19,503 nt of DNA from Thermoplasmata archaeon (GTDB lineage Archaea > Thermoplasmatota > E2 > DHVEG-1): contig QMSS01000010.1 of NCBI GenBank assembly GCA_003649715.1, positions 1-19,503 of the forward strand, read 5' to 3'. Positions within the stretch are counted from its first letter, which is position 1. The number at the start of each line of letters is the position of its first letter. The notes under the pieces were generated by a model. The model was not told the DNA's origin and searched no databases. It worked only from the letters and a program-made list of their open reading frames with translations. This document shows, piece by piece, positions 15,083-19,503 of this stretch. A program made the translations under genes and the position numbers.

Positions 15083-15179
15083 AAAAAGAAGAGGTTTTTC
15101 TACCAGTTTTTGTCATACCACCCATCTTCCTCTCATTTCTCTAAATCCTTCCGAATCACCTTTTATATAATATATAGTT

Positions 15180-15238
15180 CTTTTTTGGTGTTTTTTTGGT
15201 ATTCCCGGTAGGCTTTTTTACATAAAAATCTTGTTTTT
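15180..15238 (+). terminator. T-tract terminator region between convergent genes
   Basis: Plus-strand T-runs (6-7 T) occur at about 15181-15187, 15191-15197 and 15213-15218, before the end of the opposing trmJ gene. The A-run at 15082-15088 could serve the minus-strand transcripts in the same way. Confidence 0.35.
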
Positions 15239-15964
15239 TCAAGATTTTTTGATTTTTTCCAATGTTTTACTTAGGACTCCCATCAGCGTATGATACTCCC
15301 ATTTTGATGGCATTGCTCTGCCCATGATCCGTCTGAGCATTATTTCCGTGTTTTTCTTTTTGTGATCTGGATAATCGATTTCATCTAGTAGTGTGGAAAA
15401 AAACTCTTGCAATTTTTCCTTCTCGACTCTTCCAATCTCTCTTTTCTTTTTGGTAGTAGTTTTTTTTCTAATGTATAGTGTATATAATGTTATTGAAACA
15501 GCATGCGATAGGTTTAGAGAGGGATATACATTGCTTGTTGGTATACGCATCATAATGTCGCATTTAGCTATCTCATCATTGTATAGGCCGTAGTCTTCTC
15601 TGCCGAAGACAAGTCCTATTTTTCCTTTTACATTGAATATTTTGTCTGCAAAGTCCTCTAGTATGAGAGCTTTTCTCAAATGTTTTTTTTCTGTTTTGCT
15701 TTCTATGGAGGATGTTGCCACGAGGTAGTCGATGTCTTTTACGGCTTCATCAAAACTTTGGAATATCATTGCTTGGTCTATTATTTTATATGCATGCATT
15801 GCACGTGTATAGCATTCATCATCCAGTTTACAGCAAGGTTTTACGAGAATGAGTTTGTCGAAATCGAAATTCATCATTGTTCTTGAGATGAAGCCAATGT
15901 TTCCACTATATTTTGGTTCTACTAGTATAACATAGAAGTCTGTGAAGTTTTTTTCTATGGGCAT
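15239..15964 (-). CDS. trmJ: TrmJ-like tRNA 2'-O-methyltransferase (SPOUT family)
   Basis: The 241-residue SPOUT methyltransferase carries the three SpoU/TrmH signatures: EPKYSGNIGFISRTMMNF (about 16-33), the AdoMet-binding GLVFGREDYGL (117-127) and NLSHAVSITLYTLY (151-164). A C-terminal extension of about 75 residues with basic helices follows, as in the TrmJ branch. TrmJ methylates the ribose at position 32 of the tRNA anticodon loop. This specificity is inferred from family resemblance. A TTG at 15991 would add nine residues. I prefer ATG 15964 because MPIEKNFTDFYVIL resembles the family start and TTG has no clear ribosome site. The gene is last in a minus-strand run after proS and the two-helix membrane protein. 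Confidence 0.86.
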   Translation of the reverse strand: MPIEKNFTDFYVILVEPKYSGNIGFISRTMMNFDFDKLILVKPCCKLDDECYTRAMHAYKIIDQAMIFQSFDEAVKDIDYLVATSSIESKTEKKHLRKALILEDFADKIFNVKGKIGLVFGREDYGLYNDEIAKCDIMMRIPTSNVYPSLNLSHAVSITLYTLYIRKKTTTKKKREIGRVEKEKLQEFFSTLLDEIDYPDHKKKNTEIMLRRIMGRAMPSKWEYHTLMGVLSKTLEKIKKS

Positions 15965-16058
15965 AGAAATCCATTTTTCTATCTTTTTCAAAAAAAATAT
16001 TTTTTTGGATATGAGTATATAGGAGATTTTGTTTGTTGTGCAGGACTCCTCTTCTTCT

Positions 16059-16460
16059 TTATTTGATTCCTAACTCCTCTTTTTTTTCTTCTAACATTTT
16101 TTTGTACTTGGAGGGTAGATGTTTAACAGTATATTCTAGCTCATTATGTCTTTTTAGTAGTTCTGAACGTTTGTTGGTTTTTAGCTCATTTAAAACAAAT
16201 TTTCTTTTTTTGCTGTAGCTGTAGAGATACCATGTTCCCATGATCAGCATGATGAATCCAAGGACTAGTAGATATGCATTCCAGTCTTCTAGTCTATTTA
16301 TTATGTTAGTGTACAGTCCTATCTGCACATCTCTGAACCAGTACCATATGATTCCCATGAAAAACAATAGTAGTCCAAGGACAATGGTTATTATGCTTAG
16401 TATAGATACGTATTCTCGTAGGAATGCAGTTATTTTTTTCCACATGGTCTTTTTCCCCAT
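16059..16460 (-). CDS. two-helix membrane protein, unknown function
   Basis: The 133-residue protein has two hydrophobic helices (about 19-41 and 61-82) joined by a loop with several aromatic residues. A strongly charged, lysine- and glutamate-rich C-terminal tail (about 83-133) is likely to be helical and perhaps coiled-coil. I do not recognise a family. By the positive-inside rule, both ends probably face the cytoplasm. It starts 37 nt after the proS stop and ends 94 nt before trmJ. Its own TATA-like box lies over the end of proS. ATG 16445 is an alternative start. Confidence 0.65.
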   Translation of the reverse strand: MGKKTMWKKITAFLREYVSILSIITIVLGLLLFFMGIIWYWFRDVQIGLYTNIINRLEDWNAYLLVLGFIMLIMGTWYLYSYSKKRKFVLNELKTNKRSELLKRHNELEYTVKHLPSKYKKMLEEKKEELGIK

Positions 16461-16490
16461 CCGAAGATTTTGGTTATAGGAAATACAATT

Positions 16491-16500
16491 TTAAATTTTA
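16491..16500 (-). promoter_or_regulatory. TATA-like box of the two-helix membrane protein gene
   Basis: The minus strand reads TAAAATTTAA over the last codons of proS. It lies about 35 nt before ATG 16460, matching the near-leaderless spacing seen for other genes here. Confidence 0.35.
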
Positions 16501-17919
16501 ATATGTCTTTGCATATCTCATCCATGTCTGGGCAGGGTTGCCGCATATAGGACATGATGTGTTTTCACATTTTATGTTCTCAATGGGTTCTCCTAATGTA
16601 TTAGAGTCTAAGATGTTTTCTATTTCTGTTGCACATTTTTCAGTTCCGCACCATGGTAGTTCGATGATTCCTTTTTTTTCTTTTGCCTCCTCAATGGTCT
16701 GGAGTCTATGAAGGTTTTCTCTGAGAAAATTTTTTGCTTTTTCGTAGAGACTTGTAGATATGTCGCTGAGCTCTTTTTTTACTGCTGAGGTAAGAATGTT
16801 TTGACTGATCAATTTTTTTTCTCCATTGTCTCTTCTAACCAGCATGATTTCTTTTTTTTCCAATTCTTTAGGTCCAATCTCGATTCTAAGTGGAACACCC
16901 TTCAGTTCCCAGTCATAGTATTTGTTCCCAGGTGTTATGTCTCTACTGTCGACATGTGATCTTATCTTTTCTTCTGTTAGTTTTTGATATATTTTGTTGC
17001 ATTCAGAAATGATTTCTTCTTCTCTTCCCTTGAAAATGATTGGTATTATTATTACTTGTATTGGTGAGACATCTGGTGGCAGTATCAATCCTTTGTTGTC
17101 TCCATGTATTCCAATGATGGCACCTAGTAACCGTTCACTCATACCATAGGTTGTTTGATGACAGTATGAATGTGTTCCATCTCTAGTTTCATAGGTTATT
17201 CCATATGGTCTAGCGAAGTTATCTTTATACTGATGGATGGATCCTACTTGTAGTGTTCTTCTTGATGGCATAAGCACATCTATACTGATCGTGTAGAATG
17301 CACCGGCGAATTTATCCCAATCTGGTCTTTTGCTAAAAATGTATGGGAGACATAGTTTTTTTAGAAATCTATCAGCGATTTCTTTGTCTTCCTCTATCTG
17401 TCTTTCTGCATCCTCGAAATCCTTATGACAGGTATGTGCTTCAAAGAAATGGATTTCTCGTACACGTATGAATGCTCTTGTCTGTTTTGTTTCATATCTA
17501 AAGGTGTTGACTATCTGAAATGTTTTTAGAGGCAGATCTGTATGTGATCTTATCCATAATGAGAAAATCGGGTACATAGCGGTTTCTGATGTGGGTCTTA
17601 GAAGCCATCTCTCCTCAAGCTGGTTGTTTCCCGCATATGTAACCCAGTATACTTCGCTGCCAAACCCCTCTATATGCTCCTCCTCTTTTTTAAACAAGGA
17701 TTCTGGTATGAGAAGTGGAAAACATACTTCTTGATGACTGGTTTTTTCCATTTCATCTCTTATAAGCTCATCTACATGTCTCATTAGTTTCCAGCCATAG
17801 GGTCTCCAGACATTCATACCCTTTATAGGATATCTTTTGTCACATAGATCTGCTAGTTCTACAATCTCATTGTACCATTCGTGGAAATCCTCTGTTTTTT
17901 TAACCTTTGTCTCTGGCAT
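16498..17919 (-). CDS. proS: prolyl-tRNA synthetase, archaeal/eukaryal type (class II)
   Basis: ProRS charges tRNA-Pro. The 473-residue protein is the archaeal-type enzyme without the bacterial editing insertion. The N-terminal catalytic domain begins EDFHEWYNEIVELADLCD and contains the class II motifs: LRPTSETAMYPIF, then FRYETKQTRAFIRVREIHFFEAHT (motif 2), and later GIHGDNKGLILPPDVSP (motif 3 region into the anticodon-binding domain). The C-terminal zinc-binding domain shows cysteines in WCGTEKC and CENTSCPICG. The chain ends in tyrosine, a hallmark of this subgroup. ATG 17919 fits the family start. It lies 72 nt downstream of the eL40 gene on the same strand, but a TATA-like box in the gap suggests its own promoter. 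Confidence 0.96.
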   Translation of the reverse strand: MPETKVKKTEDFHEWYNEIVELADLCDKRYPIKGMNVWRPYGWKLMRHVDELIRDEMEKTSHQEVCFPLLIPESLFKKEEEHIEGFGSEVYWVTYAGNNQLEERWLLRPTSETAMYPIFSLWIRSHTDLPLKTFQIVNTFRYETKQTRAFIRVREIHFFEAHTCHKDFEDAERQIEEDKEIADRFLKKLCLPYIFSKRPDWDKFAGAFYTISIDVLMPSRRTLQVGSIHQYKDNFARPYGITYETRDGTHSYCHQTTYGMSERLLGAIIGIHGDNKGLILPPDVSPIQVIIIPIIFKGREEEIISECNKIYQKLTEEKIRSHVDSRDITPGNKYYDWELKGVPLRIEIGPKELEKKEIMLVRRDNGEKKLISQNILTSAVKKELSDISTSLYEKAKNFLRENLHRLQTIEEAKEKKGIIELPWCGTEKCATEIENILDSNTLGEPIENIKCENTSCPICGNPAQTWMRYAKTY

Positions 17920-17952
17920 AGTCTATTTCAACTGTTAATCTGAAAAGAGATG

Positions 17953-17967
17953 ATGTTTTTTAAACAT
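17953..17967 (-). promoter_or_regulatory. TATA-like box of proS inside a palindrome
   Basis: ATGTTT-TTT-AAACAT forms a 6-bp inverted repeat around three T residues. The centre reads GTTTAAAAAAC on the minus strand and is a TATA-like element about 41 nt before the proS ATG. The overlap of palindrome and TATA would suit a repressor site, but there is no further evidence. Confidence 0.35.
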
Positions 17968-17991
17968 GATGGTTTTCTAAAAAAAGAAAAT

Positions 17992-18141
17992 TTATACTCC
18001 TCTGCTCTCTTTGGCCTTTGGTCTCAATTCTTTAGATCTACATCTTCTGCATCTTTTAGCTCGGGGTGCATTTAATGCCCCACATTTCATGCAGACTTTT
18101 TTGTTTAACAACCGTTTTTCTGCCTCTGGGAATCGAGCCAT
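17992..18141 (-). CDS. rpl40e: 50S ribosomal protein eL40
   Basis: This 49-residue protein starts MARFPEAEKRLLNKKVCMKC and ends KAKESRGV. It has a zinc site formed by C17, C20, C31 and C34 (CMKC...CRRC) and is very basic. This matches archaeal eL40, the stand-alone version of the protein that eukaryotes make as a ubiquitin fusion. A GAGG ribosome-binding site lies about 9 nt upstream of ATG 18141. A TATA-like TTTAAATATA on the minus strand near 18214-18224 would give a leader of about 50 nt. proS follows downstream. Confidence 0.94.
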   Translation of the reverse strand: MARFPEAEKRLLNKKVCMKCGALNAPRAKRCRRCRSKELRPKAKESRGV

Positions 18142-18327
18142 TTGTTTTTTCCTCTAAAAAACTCTATTTTTTACTTTTTTGGTCTTTTCTTTGGTGTTTC
18201 TGAAATAAACAGGGTATATTTAAAGATAATTGTATCCATTTTTGTTTTGTATCCATGTAATAGAAGGTAAAATTTATAGAAATATACTTAACCCAGTAAA
18301 CATATCATATCTTAAACCTCCTGAAGC

Positions 18328-18939
18328 ATGTTTAGGGATCTGGTGAGAGTTGATATGAAGGGTAGGACTAAATGTCCAAAATGTGGATATGGGTTTGTGG
18401 TTGATGCACCAGATGACAGCGAAAAATATGAGGCCACATGTCCTGAATGCAGACATGTATTCATGGTTCGATGCACACCATCCAGTTCTAATGCATCAGC
18501 AGATGTTGAATGTGGATGGGAGGAACATGGTGAGCCACGGAAAACTGTTTTATCCTCTCTAAGACCGAAAACAAACAAACCTATCATAGCATCGGTATTA
18601 CTAACAATAGTTTTTTTTCTAGGGGTTTTTACTGCAGTTTCTATAAAGATGGCTAGTCAGGTAACTTTTTTAGGGCTAAATTTTCTGTTCAACATACTAT
18701 TGGTCAATACCGAAAATCTTGTTCTGATAACACTTATAGTAGTGTTTTCTGGTTTTGCATTAGCTGCAGCTGCAGCCGCCTTTAAACGTCAATATTTTGG
18801 TCTTTCTGTTGCAGGCGCTGTACTTGGGATATTTTCTTTTGGATTTATTATAGGCATAGCTCTTAGCATCTGCGCCTTAGCATTGATCATGCTGTCTAGA
18901 GATGAGTTTGAGAATGGAACAAAAGGCAAAGTGTTTTAA
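18328..18939 (+). CDS. zinc-ribbon membrane protein, unknown function
   Basis: The 203-residue protein has an N-terminal zinc ribbon (CPKCG at C16/C19 and CPEC at C38/C41). A polar linker follows, with two more cysteines at about 49 and 62, then three to four hydrophobic helices (about 85-106, 118-152 in part, 157-190) and a short charged tail. Zinc-ribbon proteins anchored in the membrane are common and mostly uncharacterised in archaea. No catalytic motif is visible. The second helix includes a run of seven alanines. ATG 18328 is used here. ATG 18355 (MKGRTKCPKC) has GGTGAG about 9 nt upstream and may be the true start. The gene is divergent from eL40 and next to the insertion-sequence remnant. 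Confidence 0.7.
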   Translation: MFRDLVRVDMKGRTKCPKCGYGFVVDAPDDSEKYEATCPECRHVFMVRCTPSSSNASADVECGWEEHGEPRKTVLSSLRPKTNKPIIASVLLTIVFFLGVFTAVSIKMASQVTFLGLNFLFNILLVNTENLVLITLIVVFSGFALAAAAAAFKRQYFGLSVAGAVLGIFSFGFIIGIALSICALALIMLSRDEFENGTKGKVF

Positions 18940-18996
18940 AAGAGGATAAGGATATTTCATTCTAAAAAAATACTTTTTTATACCACACAAATTTTT

Positions 18997-19503
18997 GTAA
19001 TATCCTGAATTAAGTTCCTCCGAGTATTTTGAGTTTGTCATCATCAATCACCTTCCATAAGAAATTCAGGAGCAAACTCTGAAATAAGATGTTGATGCTC
19101 CTGAATGAATTTAACCCTTTTCCTAGGATGCATCTTCCTAAGGTATGCCTGGAAAGGTGTCTCAAGGTTATCAATACGTAAACTCATATGAGGTCTTTCA
19201 AAGTTGTAATATGCAACTGTTATATCCCAGCTTTCAAAGTGCTGATATAGTTTCATGATTGTATCTACGGTTTTCTCAACCTTACCGTTACTCTGAGGAT
19301 GCTTTACTCTAGCTTTGACATGTTTTATACTATAACTCCTCTAGTCTCTTCTGGAAAACATTTGGTTCAGGATTCTGACATCCTTCTCTTGGAAGACTGG
19401 TGAACTGTGTTCCATGATCAGTCATAACCTGCTTTGGAACACCATAAACCTCAACAGCATCATTCAATACTGTTACTGCATTCTTTGCTGTAGCGTTACT
19501 GAA
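18997..19503 (-). mobile_element. 3' part of an IS481-like insertion sequence (runs off the window)
   Basis: The transposase remnant reads in from the right edge. The element end is proposed near 18997, where TGTAATATCCTGAATTAAG begins, because IS481-type ends commonly start with TGT. The opposite end and any target duplication are outside the window, so the boundary is tentative. Confidence 0.5.
19044..19503 (-). pseudogene. frameshifted, partial IS481-like DDE transposase
   Basis: Read from the right edge, 57 codons of an integrase core (rve) domain include VYGVPKQVMTDHGTQFTS, whose TDHGTQF carries the second catalytic aspartate. A TAG at 19330-19332 interrupts the frame. The protein resumes one base shifted at about 19331 with SIKHVKARVKHPQSNGKVEK, which holds the catalytic glutamate. 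It then runs through YYNFERPHMSL and TPFQAYLRKMHPRKRVKF to the stop at 19044-19046. The NGKVE and YNFERPH-like segments are typical of the IS3/IS481 group. A single-base shift within about 19329-19340 explains the break, so this copy is probably inactive. A sequencing error or programmed frameshifting cannot be ruled out. Confidence 0.8.

Noticed and set aside
1..19503. CRISPR arrays, rRNA genes, toxin-antitoxin or defence gene clusters
   Set aside because: No regularly spaced repeats, rRNA-like sequence or recognisable defence proteins were seen on either strand.

Overview
The window is archaeal. The evidence is: a class I lysyl-tRNA synthetase; an archaeal-type prolyl-tRNA synthetase; the exosome/proteasome gene string psmA-SBDS-rrp4-rrp41-rrp42-eL43-rpoP-pcc1; TATA-like boxes about 30-40 nt ahead of many start codons; and a tRNA gene with no encoded CCA. 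The DNA is AT-rich. The gene order and gene set fit a euryarchaeote in the broad sense (a Thermoplasmatota-like lineage is possible). I cannot fix the lineage from this sequence alone.

Layout. (1) 1-426 is mostly non-coding and begins with what may be the tail of a transposase. (2) 427-6410, plus strand: a GfcR-like HTH/phosphoribosyltransferase regulator, class I LysRS, the e-MtaB tRNA methylthiotransferase, a bacterial-type (type I) GAPDH and archaeal phosphoglycerate kinase. A tRNA-Ala(CGC) and queE (archaeosine/7-deazaguanine pathway) follow. (3) 7683-12065, plus strand: the conserved protein-turnover, RNA-turnover and ribosome block, namely proteasome alpha subunit, SBDS, exosome Rrp4/Rrp41/Rrp42, ribosomal protein eL43, RNA polymerase subunit P and KEOPS subunit Pcc1. 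Spacing is tight, with coupled starts. (4) purA (minus) converges on pcc1 with a 4-nt overlap. It is divergent from a site-2-protease-like M50 membrane peptidase (plus), which is followed by a small conserved protein of unknown function. (5) A minus-strand block, 18141 down to 15239: eL40, ProRS, a two-helix membrane protein and a TrmJ-like tRNA 2'-O-methyltransferase. (6) 18328-18939 encodes a zinc-ribbon membrane protein. The right edge is a truncated, frameshifted IS481-like transposase.

How the genes fit together. Most serve translation and RNA metabolism. Four act directly on tRNA modification (e-MtaB, QueE, Pcc1/KEOPS, TrmJ), and two are aminoacyl-tRNA synthetases. The metabolic part is the GAPDH-PGK pair of lower glycolysis, with a relative of the haloarchaeal glycolytic regulator GfcR less than 4 kb upstream.

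I found no CRISPR array, defence island, toxin-antitoxin pair or clearly new multi-gene system. The points most worth a second look are: the GfcR-gapdh-pgk linkage; a sharp A+C bias on the coding strand of the e-MtaB/gapdh/pgk block; the unexplained 309-nt leader of the proteasome/exosome operon; and several small ORFs placed at leaderless-promoter distance in front of real genes.
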